Position numbers and translations under genes: made by a program. A stretch of 64,000 bases of DNA from Saussurea involucrata (lineage: Eukaryota > Streptophyta > Magnoliopsida > Asterales > Asteraceae), in assembly GCA_033807775.1 (NCBI GenBank), contig CM066327.1:74902795-74966794 (forward strand), read 5' to 3'. Position 1 is the first letter of the stretch. The number at the start of each line of letters is the position of its first letter. Below the pieces are notes generated by a model. It saw nothing but the letters and a program-made list of their open reading frames with translations. It was not told the origin of the DNA and did not search any database. Of the stretch, positions 34,285 to 46,692 are shown piece by piece.

Positions 34285-34985
34285 TTGCAGAAGCCTCATG
34301 TGCATATCTGGTACTTAGACTCAAGATGTTCCAGGCACATGACATGCAACAAAGAGCTACTGACCTCATTCAGAGATAAAATGGGAGGTGCAGTAACTTT
34401 TGGAGGTAATGGACAAGGACAGATTAAAGGTTATGGTGTTTTAACAAATGGAGGTGTTTCTGTATCAAAAGTTGCTTATGTTGAAGGTTTAAATCATAAT
34501 CTGCTTAGCATAAGTCAACTGTGTGATCATGGTTTGATGTCAATTTTAAGAAGAAATACTGTTCTTTGCTAGTTTCTGAGTCTGGTCAAGAGCTTTTGAG
34601 AGCTGACAGAAAAGGCAATCTTTACAAAATGAATTTTAATCCCAATCAAAGTTCTACAACAGAAAAACTCTGTTTAGTCTATTTGAATAAGGAAGATGCC
34701 TGGCTCTGGCATAAAAGATTTGCTCACTTAAACTTTTCAAACCTTGACAAACTTGTGAAACTAAACTTAGAAAAAGGTCTGCCTTCTCTTAAGTTTGACA
34801 AAGACCATTTTTGTTTTGCCTGCGAATTGGGTAAGCTGAAAAGGGCTTCACACAGAACAAAAAGTGATCACAACTGCCCTAGACCTTTGCATATGCTTCA
34901 TGTGGATCTCTGTGGTCCAATCTCTGTGCAAAGTCTGTCTGGCAGAAAGTATATTCTTGTTCTTTTAGATGAATATTCTAGATAT
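34285..34985 (+). pseudogene. pol: Sirevirus B pol: protease, GAG pre-integrase, start of integrase
   Basis: Protease motif YLDSRCSRHMT near 34311: the catalytic D-S-G has become D-S-R, which would abolish activity. There is a frameshift near 34540-34566. Then come the GAG pre-integrase motif WLWHKRFAHLNF, the zinc-finger end FACELGKLKRASH and the integrase core start LHVDLCGPI and ILVLLDEYSRY, where array G is inserted (target duplication GATAT at 34981-34985). The gene resumes at 39155. Confidence 0.9.
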
Positions 34986-35280
34986 TGTGAGTCTATGATC
35001 TTCAACAAATCAAGTAATGTGTAACAAGATTAGGTAGAGAAGGACTAATTGTTTATTAGAAAAGGAAATATAATCTAGAGAGAATAATGTGAGATTTGAA
35101 GGCTACATTGTGAATTATGAATTGTTACTTACAAAATTACAATACAAGTCCTATTTATAGCCCTTCCCCCTTGTTACAACAAGTAAGCCCAAGCCCATTT
35201 ACATGTCAAAGCCCATTAGGCCCAAATCTATTACTTTACAAAACTTTCTAATTAATTAGGACAACTTAAATGTCCTAACA
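34986..35280 (-). repeat. Element G LTR a (outer, left)
   Basis: 295 bp, TGTGAGTCTA to GTCCTAACA. The minus-strand TATA box GGCTATAAATAGG lies near 35151-35163. Followed by CCCCTAAT, the tract of the minus strand. Confidence 0.93.
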
Positions 35281-36711
35281 TTCTTCCCCTAATGTTTTGG
35301 AAAGTAAATCATCTTCAAGTCTTTGACTCCTCTCCCCCTTGATTTTCTTGAAAAACTTTAGCGGTGCAATTCTTCAAAAGTAGGCTCGGCTCCCCCTTGA
35401 AAGTTTCTCTTATTCATCATATTTTCAACCTTGAAAAATCAGATTCAATGTACTCCATAACCCCGACTAAGTGCACGAAAGACATCTCCAAAATGTAGAA
35501 ACTCGAGCTCGTTCCGATAAGCCCACAAGAATGATAACGAGTGAGTTTTGAGTGATAAGCCAAATGCATTCTTAGTGTAAAACAAAGAATCCGTCGTTGG
35601 ACCACGAGGTGAGTAGGAATTCGGCTTAAGAGCTTGGTCCGAATTTGCTAGAAGGAGGAACGGTAAAAGCACGCGCTACTCGGTAGGGTTTTCGAGGAAT
35701 CGAACACAAATCGATGTCGTGGAGATGAATGTGTGACAAACTAAATGTAGGAGTGAGGCCACACGGGTTCCGTTAGCAAAAATCTCAAATTTTGACAAAA
35801 CTAACGGAATCTGGACCAAAAATGTTAGAAAAACTAACTGGCCACTAACTGAGATGTTAGCACTATTCATCTTCTTCACAAACTTGATATTCACGTACTG
35901 TGGATTACACCTCCACTTATCTTCCCATTTTGATGATCAAAACCACTTTCTTTTGGTTCCATTATGGTTTAAAATCATAAAAAATGATTTTTCAATGAAG
36001 AATAGGAACCATGCAATCGTGAGAGATAACCTCTAATTTTCACTATTCACTATCTTTCACATCAAGCACTGTTAATATCTTGCACCATTTTGCTTTCATT
36101 CTCCACGTCAAAACAACTTTCTTTTGGTTCTCACAAACAAAATCAATTATTTTTGTTTCTAATGACTTCAAATCATCCGGCGAGCAAACTTCCAGACTAC
36201 ATTTCTCGATGAATTTCGATTCTGAAAGATGTAGAATGCTCGAAATCCATAAAATAACTGATTTGTGATGATAAATCGATCAAAAACACACTCAAATTTC
36301 AACTTTGATTTTCTTCATCGTGATTAACTTCGAGATCCTACTCTCACTTTTTTTAAAAATTAAGTGTTACTTAGATCTTCATATTTTTGAGATCTGGTCG
36401 TTGAGAATTCTCCAAAAACAATAGAGAAACAGATCTGTAACTCTAGAATCGAATCATGCAAGATAAACTTTCCGGATCTTAGGATCTTCACGAAGAACAC
36501 AGAAAAACTCTCGAAATTTTCGAAAATCGTCAAAACTTGTTCAAATTCGATTCTAAAAATTGGAGATGATCTGGAATCGAATAATGAGCAAATCTTCAAG
36601 AGCATAAGATATTTGAACAAACTTACATGTAGATCGGGCTAATTTACTTGAAATGTCGAGATCCGACGATCGTATCGAGAAAAAAATAATCGATTTGGCT
36701 CTGATACCAAT
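35281..36711 (-). other. Element G interior 1 (deleted form)
   Basis: 1431 bp, non-coding. Compared with interior 2 it lacks about 420 bases, between 36179 here and the part matching 38315, with the shared word CCGGCGAGCAAACTT at the break, as expected for a deletion between short repeats. The primer site GCTCTGATACCA is at 36698-36709. An 86-codon minus-strand frame at 36620-36360 is conserved in interior 2 but resembles nothing I know. Confidence 0.8.
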
Positions 36712-37006
36712 TGTGAGTCCATGATCTTCAACAAATCAAGTAATGTGTAACAAGATTAGGTAGAGAAGGACTAATTGTTTATTAGAAAAGGAAATCTAAT
36801 CTAGAGAGAATAATGTGAGATTTGAAGGCTACATTGTGAATTATGAATTGTTACTTACAAAATTACAATACAAGTCCTATTTATAGCCCTCCCCCCTTGT
36901 TACAACAAGTAAGCCCAAGCCCATTTACATGTCAAAGCCCATTAGGCCCAAATCTATTACTTTACAAAACTTTCTAATTAATTAGGACAACTTAAATGTC
37001 CTAACA
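36712..37006 (-). repeat. Element G LTR b (shared, middle)
   Basis: 295 bp, same ends as LTR a. It serves both interiors. The tract CTTTAGGGGGAGAA (minus strand) lies just after it. Confidence 0.93.
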
Positions 37007-38859
37007 TTCTCCCCCTAAAGTGTTGGAAAGTAAATCATCTTCAAGTCTTTGACTCCTCTCCCCCTTGATTTTCTTGAAAAACTTTAGCGGTGCAATTCTT
37101 CAAAAGTAGGCTCGGCTCCCCCTTGAAAGTTGCTCTTATTCATAATATTTTCAACCTTGAAAAATCAGATTCAATGTACTCCATAACCCCGACTAAGTGC
37201 ACGAAAGACATCTCCAAAATGTAGAAACTCGAGCTCGTTCCGATAAGCCCACAAGAATGACAACGAGTGAGTTTTGAGTGATAAGCCAAATGCATTCTTA
37301 GTGTAAAACAAAGAATCCGTCGTTGGACCACGAGGTGAGTAGGAATTCGGCTTAAGAGCTTGGTCCGAATTTGCTCGAAAGAGGAACGGTAAAAGCACGC
37401 GCTACTCGGTAGGGTTTTTGAGGAATCGAACACAAATCGATGTCGTGGAGATGAATGTGTGACAAACTAAATGTAGGAGTGATGCCACACGGGTTCCGTT
37501 AGCAAAAATCTCAAATTTTGACAAAACTAACGGAATATGGACCAAAAATGTTAGAAAAACTAACTGGCCACTAACTGAGATGTTAGCACTATTCATCTTC
37601 TTCACAAACTTGATATTCACGTACTGTGGATTACACCTCCACTTATCTTCCAATTTTGATGATCAAAACCACTTTCTTTTGGTTTAAAATCATAAAAAAT
37701 GATTTTTCAATGAAGAATAGGAACCATGCAATCATGAGAGATAACCTCTAATTTTCACTATTCACTATCTTCCACATCTAGTACTGTTAATATCTTGCAC
37801 CATTTTGCTTTCATTCTCCACGTCAAAACAACTTTCTTTTGGTTCTCACAAACAAAATCAATTCTTTTTGTTTCTAATGACTTCAAGTCATCCAAGAAAG
37901 ATATTTTTAGAAACACACGCCGGTGATTTAACTACTTTTTCCGGCAACCGTAACTAACCTTTTCCGGCGAGTTCTTCCAACAACCAAAAAATCTCGTATT
38001 CTTGCTGGAATTCGCACCAAACCGTTGCTAAATGATCTAAACATAAAACCGAGCAAATCTGCAGCGAAATAACATCGAAACTCCGACGAAAACTTGAATT
38101 CCGTCCAAAATCGTTTTTCCGGCAAGATTTCCAACAACTCAAAAATATTCGATTTCATGCTAGAAATTTCACGCCAAATGATTTCTGGATGACTAAAGAA
38201 TCATAACGAATAGATCTGAAGAGGTTTAATCGAACAAAACGTTTTTCTGGCCAAAAACGTTTTTCTGGCCAAAAACGTTTTGCCGTCGACAATTCCGGCG
38301 ACACTAGCAGATTCCGGCGAGCAAACTTTCAGACTACATTTCTCACTCATTTCTCGATGAATTTCGATTCTGAAAGATGTAGAATGCTCGAAATCCATAA
38401 AATAACTGATTTGTGATGATAAATCGATCAAAAACACACTCAAATTTCAACTTTGATTTTCTCCATCGTGATTAACTTCGAGATCTTACTCTCAATTTTT
38501 TTAAAAATTAAGTGTTACTTAGATCTTCATATTTTTGAGATCTGGTCGTTGAGAATTCTACAAAAACAATAGAGAAACAGATCTGTAACTCTAGAATCGA
38601 ATCATGCAAGATAAACTTTCCGGATATTAAGATCTTCACAAAGAACACCGAAAAACTCTCGAAATTTTCGAAAATCGTCAAAACTTGTTGAAATTCGATT
38701 CTAAAAATTGGAGATGATCTGGAATCGAATAACGAGCAAATCTTCAAGAGCATAAGATATTTGAACAAACTTACATGTAGATCGGGCTAATTTACTTGAA
38801 ATGTCGAGATCCGATGATCGTATCGAGAAAAAATTCATCGATTTGGCTCTGATACCAAT
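37007..38859 (-). other. Element G interior 2 (longer form)
   Basis: 1853 bp, non-coding, nearly identical to interior 1 outside the extra block about 37890-38315. That block contains several CCGGCGA/TTTTCCGG words and a direct repeat of AACGTTTTTCTGGCCAAA at about 38238-38280. Primer site at 38846-38857. Confidence 0.8.
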
Positions 38860-39154
38860 TGTGAGTCCATGATCTTCAACAAATCAAGTAATGTGTAACA
38901 AGATTAGGTAGAGAAGGACTAATTGTTTATTAGAAAAGGAAATCTAATCTAGATAGAATAATGTGAGATTTGAAGGCTACATTGTGAATTATGAATTGTT
39001 ACTTACAAAATTAAAATACAAGTCCTATTTATAACCCTTCCCCCTTGTTACAACAAGTAAGCCCAAGCCCATTTACATGTCAAAGCCCATTAGGCCCAAA
39101 TCTATTACTTTACAAAACTTTCTAATTAATTAGGACAACTTAAATGTCCTAACA
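38860..39154 (-). repeat. Element G LTR c (outer, right)
   Basis: 295 bp, TGTGAGTCCA to GTCCTAACA, followed by the target duplication GATAT and resumption of the integrase of Sirevirus B. Confidence 0.93.
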
Positions 39155-41892
39155 GATATACTTGGGTTGAGTTCATCAGAGTGAAATCTGATGTCCCAGA
39201 AATTATGATAAATTTGTTGAAGAGAATATAGGTTCTGTTAGGTCTGAAAATCCAAAAGCTGAGAAGTGACAATGAGACAGAGTTCAAGAATGCCAGAATT
39301 GACTCCTACCTAACAGAGGAAGGAATCTCCTAGAACTTCTCGGCTACCAGAACTCCTCAACAGAATGGTGTTGTGGAAAGAAAGAATAGAACTCTGGTAG
39401 AAGCCGCCAGAACTATGTTGGCAGGATCTGTTCTTCCTATTAACTTTTGAGCAGAAGCAGTCTCAACAACCTGTTTTACCCAAAACAGAGATGTCATTGT
39501 TAAAAGATTCAAAAAGACTGCTTATGAACTCATCAACAACCGAACGCCAAATGTGAGATACTTTCATGTTTTTGGCTGCAGATGCATCATCTTGAATGAC
39601 AGAGATCAACTGGGTAAATTTGACAAGAAGGATGATGAGGGAATCTTTATTGGTTACTCTTTAACATCTAAGGCCTACAGAGTCTACAACACAAGAACCA
39701 AAGTCATTCAAGAAAGCATAAATGTATCCTTTGATGAAAAATCATCAAGTTCCTCTGAAAGCAAATCAGCAGAGGGTAAACAGACTGAAGAGAAGCCCAA
39801 CTCTTCAAAGACAAGAGAAGAGAATATCAATTTGATATTCAACGACTTCTTTGATGATGAAGATTCCTCTGAAGGCATCACCAGAGGCAATCAAGATCAG
39901 AACTCTATTGAACATAACTTATTAGGTACATCTCTAACAGGTTCCTCCAATTCTTCACCATCTACTTCTCTGTCTATAGGTCACATTCAGAGAAACGAGG
40001 AACAACAATCAGAGGATAGAGATCCTGAACAAGAACCATCATCACCCCCTCTGACCAACATTGGAAGAAATTCTTTATATGAAAGCTCACCTTCTCAGAG
40101 CCCTGTTGGTACATCACAGAGTAATGAAGCACCTCTCCAAAGTTGTATGCCTCAGAGCCCTGGTGCCAATCCTCAGAGCTCTGATGCTGACATACATCTT
40201 TTCCCATCAGAAGCACAGACTCCACCTGTTGTCCATGCACCAATGACCAGATGGACAAAAGATCACCCCCATCATCAGATTATAGGTGCTGCTGAAGATG
40301 GTGTAAAGACTAGATCTGCAACAATCAATCAAGCTTTCTTTGTGAATTTATTAAGCATGATTGAGCCAAAGAAAATTTCTGAAGCCCTGGAAGACCCAAA
40401 CTGGATTGAAGCCATGCAAGAGGAGCTTCTTGAATTTGAAAGAAACAAAGTTTGGTCCTTGGTTCTACCTCCAGAAGATAAAATCGCCATTGGAACCAAG
40501 TGGGTTTTCAGAAATAAGAAAGATGAGGATGGTGTTATCATCAGAAACAAAGCACGGTTGGTTGCAAAGGGATACTGCCAAGAAGAAGGCTTTGATTATG
40601 ATGAAACCTTTGCACCAGTGGCTAGGCTAGAGGCAATAAGAATCTTCCTTGCCTTTGCTGCTCATAAAGGTTTCAAAGTCTATCAAATGAATGTAAAATC
40701 TGCCTTTCTAAATGGCAAAATACAAGAGGAAGTGTATGTCCAACAACCACCAGGCTTTGAAAGCTCAGAGTTCCCAGATCACGTATACAATCTAGACAAA
40801 GCTCTGTATAGCCTTAAACAAGCCCCCAGAGCCTGGTATGAAACTCTGTCTAACTTTCTGTTGGTCAACCATTTCGAAAAAGGTACTGTGGATACTACCT
40901 TATTCTTTAGGAGATATAAAAATGATATTCTTCTGGTACTGATATATGTTGATGACATTATCTTTGGGTCTACTAGGCAAGAATATTGTGAAAGGTTTGA
41001 GTATTTAATGAAAAGTAAGTTTAAAATGAGCATGATGGGAGAAATTTCTTTCTTCCATGGTTTACAAGTTAAACAATCCAACAGAGGCACCTTTATCAGC
41101 CAATCAAAATATGTCTCTGATATTTTGAAAAAGTATAAGGTCAATAACTCAAATCCTATGAAAACTCCTATTGCCACTAGAATTAAACTTGATCATGATC
41201 CTCAAGGTCAATCTGTGGATGTCAAGAACTATAGAGGCATGATAGGGTCACTTCTGTACTTAACTGCAAGCATACCTGATATAATGTTTGCAACCTGTCT
41301 TTGTGCTAGATTCCAAGCTAATCCTAAGGAATCCCATTTTTCTGTTGTCAAACAAATCTTTAAATATCTCAAAGGGACTCAATTTTTGGGTCTCTAGTAT
41401 CCTCTTAACTCTGGTTTTGAGCTTGTAGCATACACAGATTCAGACTATGGAGGATGCAGGATTGACAGAATGAGTACTTCTGGTAGCTGTCAATTGCTAG
41501 GAGATAAGCTAGTCAGCTGGACATCCAAGAAACAAAACCGTGTGTCAACCTCTACAGCAGAAGCAAAATATGTTGCTGCTGCTAGTTGTTGTTCACAAGT
41601 AATTTGGATGAAAACACAGCTCAAAGACTACGACTTAGAGTACAACAAAGTCCCAATTCTCTGTGACTCCAAAAGTGCAATAGCAATTACAGCAAATCCA
41701 GTTCAGCACTCAAAGACAAAGCATATAGATATAAGGTACCACTTTATCAAAGATCATGTTGAAAAAGGGACAATTGAAATGTATTTTGTTTCAACTGACT
41801 TTCAACTTGCTGATTTGTTTACAAAAGCCCTTGATGAAAGGAGGTTTATTTTCTTAATCAACAAGATGGGTATGCTGAACATGTCCTCCTAA
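39155..41892 (+). pseudogene. pol: Sirevirus B pol: rest of integrase, reverse transcriptase, RNase H
   Basis: Integrase core continues with TWVEFIRVKSD, LRSDNETEF (second catalytic Asp) and PQQNGVVERKNRTL (catalytic Glu), then the C-terminal domain FGCRCIILNDRDQLGKF. A Ser/Gln-rich linker leads to reverse transcriptase (NWIEAMQEELLEFERNKVW, RLVAKGY, LIYVDDIIFGSTR near 40945) and RNase H (AYTDSDYGGC, TSTAEAKYVAAASC, LADLFTKALDERRF). One frame carries it to TAA 41890-41892. Stops interrupt it near 39229 and 39331, at 39448 and at 41395-41397; the last two fit TGG codons mutated to TGA and TAG. The continuous 614-codon stretch 39553-41397 is unusually well preserved. Confidence 0.93.
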
Positions 41893-42797
41893 CTCTGTTT
41901 AAAATTCATCAGAGCCTCTGATGTTCATCTCAGAGCCCTGAGAGAGTAGTTAGGTAGGTTACATTACCGGAGCCTCTGTTGTTAATCTCAGAGCTCTGCC
42001 AGCATAATCTTTCAATATTTTCTTCTTTGCGTCTCAACTATGTTTCTTTGAAACTCTTTTGTAAATAATCATCAAATCTTTCAAAAGTTGCAAAAATCAA
42101 GGGGGAGCTGAAAATATAAATATGTCAAATAAGCTCATCATTTTAGTGGGAGCTTAAAAGGAAAATAAGCATTGTTTAAGGGGGAGCAAGTCAAACATTA
42201 TTTTAATCTTCTTGACTTGGCTTGTTGAACATAAGGGAAAATCTTTTTGAAGGAAGAAAAAACCTATTCTGATGAAAACCTTTTTGATCATGTCTAAGAA
42301 CTTTCTAGAACTCTGAAATTTCACCAGAGTCTCTGATGAAGTTCACTAGAACTCTATGAAATCTCTAAGCAAGTTTTGTACTCGTTCTCTGACTATTCTC
42401 ACATCAGATATAGGATTTGCAAATGATTTAAAGGTTAAAGGTGAAACATATTTAAAAATTGGGTCACTTGAAAGAATGCACAAGGTCACTCAACAGAGGC
42501 AAAACATGTGCTTAGAGTTCCAACAGAGCTCTGCCACTTTTCTGCCTTAATACTTTCTATGATAAGGGTCAACAGAAGTGCGGGTTATTTCTGAGCCTCA
42601 ATCACATGTCACCCACCAATCTCTAACCGTGACGGTTCTATATCAGAAAAGTTGTCAGACCCAAAACCCTCGTGGAACTTTTTGATTGGGTAACCAACCG
42701 TTAGCTGTTCCCACGTTTTACTGTAGAAGACGTTCCACTATCTAACACTCAAGTGCCTACAATACCTATGATGGTTATCCAGCCACATTCTTTTGAG
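41893..42797 (+). other. Sirevirus B pol-ORF2 intergenic region with PPT copies
   Basis: GGGGGAGC at 42101-42108 and 42180-42187 and the variant GTGGGAGC at 42146-42153. CAGAGCCTCTG- and CAGAGCTCTGCC-type words recur at 41910-42000 and 42300-42540. No coding frame of interest. CGTGACGG and CCCACGTTT ACGT-core sites lie at about 42630 and 42710, upstream of the ORF2 TATA box. Confidence 0.7.
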
Positions 42798-42805
42798 TAT
42801 AAATA
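42798..42805 (+). promoter_or_regulatory. TATA box of a putative internal promoter for ORF2 of Sirevirus B
   Basis: TATAAATA within GAGTATAAATACCC, 124 bases before the ORF2 ATG at 42922, with a pyrimidine-rich leader between (repeats of AAACCT-CAA). No intron is needed in this leader. Confidence 0.65.
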
Positions 42806-42921
42806 CCCATTCGATTTACCTATTTCATTTCTTACGCTTTCTAAGTATTCAAACCTGCAAAACCTTCCCTCCCTTGTTCAAATTTCTTCTTTGTGTTCTT
42901 CAAACCTCCAAACCTGCAACA

Positions 42922-43251
42922 ATGGCGAATCAAGCAAACTCTGCGGAATCAAGCAGAATCGTACCCGTAGACCAAATAGTGATCGAACCCTATGAGTTTG
43001 TAGACAACAAATACAGATTCGATGCCAATCCTGCTAACTTTCTACCCATTTACCATGTGTTTGTCGAGTTTTTTCGACAATCCGAAGTTTTCCAAGCTAT
43101 AACCAAGTTCGATGATGATCTTTCACAACTCTATGTCCAACAATTGTGGACAACTTGCCAATTCATTCCAGAAAGAAAAGGAATCATTGGCAATGTGGAT
43201 TCTGGAAGAGATGGAGGAGCGGGGACTGTTCGCATTCGTCCCAAAACTATT
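42922..43251 (+). pseudogene. Post-pol ORF2 of Sirevirus B, first part
   Basis: Begins MANQANSAESSRIVPVDQI. It has the segment LSQLYVQQLWTTCQF, which corresponds in position and pattern to LLAQFWYTTRRA in ORF2 of C. The frame is intact up to the insertion of Sirevirus C at target duplication CTATT (43247-43251) and continues from 56258. Function unknown; no signal peptide or membrane segment. Confidence 0.75.
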
Positions 43252-44216
43252 TGTTGATCCAAACCCTCAGTGATTTGATAATGACTCTATGAGAAACACT
43301 TAGTGAAAATTGTATGTAGACAATATGTATTAGAGTTTCACTATCGCTGATAAGTACTATGTCTCTACAGTACTGCTGATAGGAAACTTATGTTCTTTAA
43401 ATTACACATTCAGCAAACACTGTTCATCAGCAAGCCTTGAGTCTGTTCAGTCTTACTGATGATCGCTGATAGTTTTAGTTGTTTACTTATGATCCCTGAA
43501 GACATGTTTCACGTCAACTATGTTCTACGCTGAAGTCGAAGATCAAGCCAAAGTACCAGCGACAAGTGTAGTAATGAACTGGTGCGGATATCAGCGAAGC
43601 CAAGACCTGTCCACTCAACGTGAAGTTTCAAGTAGAAGACTTCAGCGAACGCTAAACTTTATCACTCGCTGATAAAGAACTATTCAGCGAACGCTGATCA
43701 TGAAGTCTTCCTCTACAAGTTACTATTGTCTTATCCCCTTGCACCCCTCCGTACGATAATGTCAGAATGGACATCCCTTTTGTCCAGAATCGTACAACCA
43801 ACTACGATTCTACATTGTTCATCATGCGGCTACTAGGTTGCCTACCAAGGTCAAACCATGCAACCAATCAGCTGCTGCCATGTGTAAAGTTGTACTGTTG
43901 TGCATTAAATGCATGTAGTATATAAAGGAAACCCTACTTTAGAAATGAAGCGCTCGGCCATCTCCTTATCCTCTCTATTCTGTGTGTTAGAATATTATCC
44001 TTAGTATTCATATCTTCTCTCTATCTTCGTTCTAAGGCAAGAAATCTTAGTGATTCTCATAACTTGTTTAGATTAGGTTTATTCCTTAATCTTGTTCCGC
44101 AACAAGTTGTAAATTGTTTGATACATATCAATAAACAATTTAGAAAAGTAAAAATCGTGTGTTTGTATTCAACCCCCTCCGTTCTACAAACTTGTATAAC
44201 CCTTTCGGGACCAACA
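43252..44216 (+). repeat. 5' LTR of Sirevirus C
   Basis: 965 bp, TGTTGATCCAAACC to GGGACCAACA. TATA box TATATAAAGG at about 43919-43928. CGCTGATA/TCAGCGAA words are dense between 43340 and 43700. At the site where the right LTR has the G-box CACGTG this copy has CATGTG, a C-to-T change at CpG. Confidence 0.95.
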
Positions 44217-44218
44217 AG

Positions 44219-44230
44219 TGGTATCAGAGA
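44219..44230 (+). other. Primer-binding site of Sirevirus C
   Basis: TGGTATCAGAGA, two bases after the LTR; one mismatch from the common TGGTATCAGAGC. Confidence 0.88.
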
Positions 44231-44298
44231 AGATTGTTTAATCTCATAAACAAGATCTTGCTTATACTATTCTTTTCTCTTTCTTGCTATTTTCTAAA

Positions 44299-46681
44299 AT
44301 GGCTAACACCACAAACACAAACTATATCGACAATGGTTCTCTTACAAAACCCCCTAGATTTTCCAGAGATAACTTTAATCTGTGGAAAAATAGGATGATG
44401 CTCTTCTTGGAAGGTGTAGACCTTACTATGCCTTATTACATCGAGAATGGTCCATATGTCCCTGTTAGGATTGACCCTGAAGTTCCAGGCACTGCTACTA
44501 GAGCTGTCATTCCTGAAAGAATCATTCCTAGGGAACCTCATACCTGGACTGATGAAGACAAGAAGAAGGTGCTATTGACACTAAAGCCAGATCCATCCTC
44601 TCTATGGCTCTTCCTGACGAAGTCTACTATTCCGTCATGAACCTGAAAACCTCCAAAGCCATGTGGGACACAATCTGTGTTCAATATGAAGGTACTTCTG
44701 AAGTCCAAGACTCAAGAAAAATCAACCTGGTAAGATAGTACGAAAGCTTCATTTGTTGTAAGAACGAAATTCTCTCTGAAGTACATAAGAGGTTTAACTG
44801 TTTAATGATTGACCTAAAAACCGTTGGTAAGGAATATTCTAACTTTGAGATCCTGAAAAAGTTTCTAGAATGTCTACCTGAAAGCTGGGACAGTTATTCA
44901 ATGTGTCTCAAGCTATTAAAGGATCTAAAATCCATGACCCTTTCTACCTTATATGGCACTATGCTCAATCATGAGCAGTCGTATCATCTTAAGAAGAATC
45001 TTGTAAAAGATTCCAAAAGCACACCTGTTGCTTTACTCTCAGAGTCACCTTCCACTCAGCGATCAACTATCACTATCACTGAGTTGGAATCTAACTCTGA
45101 TGACTTATCTGAAGCTGATCCTTCAGAAATGGATGAGTCCCTGGCCCTCCTGACTAATTCTTTCAGGAGATTCACCAGAAAGAGTAACTTCAGAAGAAGT
45201 AAACATCTTTCACTCGCTGATAAGCCAAAAACGTCAACCCCTATTGATAAGGCTACTTGCTATAACTGTGAAAAGATCGATCACATTGCAGTGAATGCAG
45301 ATCTAAGAAAGTCTTTAAACCCTGAGCTTCCTTCTCCAAGAAATCCTCTAACCCCAGGGCTAGAGATGACAAATACAAGAAGCTGAAAGAAAAATATTCA
45401 AAGCTGAAAAGCTTTAAGAAGAAAGGCAAAGGCTTGGTCGCTGACTTCGACTGGGCTGCCTCTAACACTGAAGAATCAGCTGACTCTGAAGATGATGATG
45501 TGGCCAATCTCTGCCTCATGGAAAAAATAGAAGACGAGGAAGAAAATTCTAAAATTCCCTCTACTTCTGCCTCTACCTCTAAGGTATCAACCTCTTTCTT
45601 TACTAATATTTCAGATATTAATGAAGCTGATAGTCTTCGGAAAATCGATCTTCTGACTGTAAATTTATATGATGCCATGAATGGCAAGACCATAGTTGAA
45701 AATCAAAACATTGATCTAGTAGAACAGCTTAAAAACTGTCACCTTCAAATAGAAAACCTTTCTAAAATTGAAGAAGATTTAAAAGATCAGGTCCATATAA
45801 ATCAGATAGTCAAAATCGAACGAGAAGAAGCTATCACTGCATTAAAAGCTGAAAAGGCTACTGTTGAAGGATGGTGTAAATCCTCAACAACAATCACTAA
45901 GATTATAAGGTCTCAGATTCCCCTGAGTGATAAGAGTTGACTTGGTTATAAAGCTGATACTCTAGAACCAACCACTGATAGTTCCATGCTTATGTTTGGA
46001 ATGTTCGTGTCCTCTATCCCTGACACTTCCTCATCTCAGTGTTCCTCTTCTAAAACTCCCACTCCTGAGGAAACCTCTACCTCAAGTTCTAAACTGAAAG
46101 GTAAAGGTAAAGAAAAAGTTTTTAATCAAAAACCTCAGAAGGGTACTTTTGTATCTAAGCTGAATGTTTCCAAAATATCAGTGATACATCCCTCTACTTC
46201 TAGGAACAAGATCCCTGGATTTATTCAGCGATCTACTCCTTGAATCATAGTAGATGTAATTGGTAAGAAATCCGAATAACTGATTGTTCCTCCAATTTCC
46301 AATGCCAAAGGTATACTTGGTGCTGGCCCTGCTCATTTAAAATTATTGGCTAAGCATGCAAATGGTCCTAAAGCTACTTTCAGTTATAGGAAATGTTATC
46401 ACTATGGACATACCAATCATATTGCTAGTAAGTGCCCCATAGCCACCAAAGCTAAAAAGTTAACTAAGGTGAAGATCAATGCCCCCAAGGCAAAGAAGAC
46501 CAATCTTGGTGGAAATAAGGTTAAGGTGAAACTAACCACTGAGGTTAAGAAATTAACAAAAGTGAAGACTAGTCCTGAAGATGAATCTTCAAATGCTGCG
46601 AAGATTGCTGAACCTTCCACTTCCTCTACCACCACAGACAAGTGTAGGCCCATGATGAAATGGGTGCCTAAGTCAAACTAA
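44299..46681 (+). pseudogene. gag: Sirevirus C gag
   Basis: Begins MANTTNTNYIDNGSLTKPPR, followed by the copia gag (UBN2-type) domain (FSRDNFNLWKNRMMLFLEG). Frameshifts lie near 44570 and 45310-45360. Stops are near 44737 and at 45938-45940, 46241-46243 and about 46277. Two zinc knuckles are recognisable but each has lost a ligand: CYNCEKIDHIAVN lacks the last Cys, and CYHYGHTNHIASKC has Tyr for the second Cys. A long coiled-coil, Ser-rich tail and a Lys-rich stretch (46450-46600) end in KWVPKSN and TAA 46679-46681. Pol starts in another frame just after TTTGCAG (46692-46698). Confidence 0.88.
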
Positions 46682-46692
46682 TCTTCCTTTGT

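Larger units (their letters stand above)
34986..39154 (-). mobile_element. Array G: three LTRs and two interiors of a small non-coding element
   Basis: Order along the plus strand: LTR a, interior 1, LTR b, interior 2, LTR c. Only the outer ends carry the target duplication GATAT (34981-34985, 39155-39159), so one insertion later expanded, or a multimer was inserted. Primer sites sit next to LTRs b and c, and polypurine tracts next to a and b, all on the minus strand. No gag or pol is recognisable. The PPT-LTR junction matches that of E and of the Sireviruses. Confidence 0.9.

Noticed and set aside
36360..36620. 86-codon minus-strand frame conserved in both interiors of array G (also 38508-38768)
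   Set aside because: Conservation only reflects the recent duplication of the interior; no recognisable domain.
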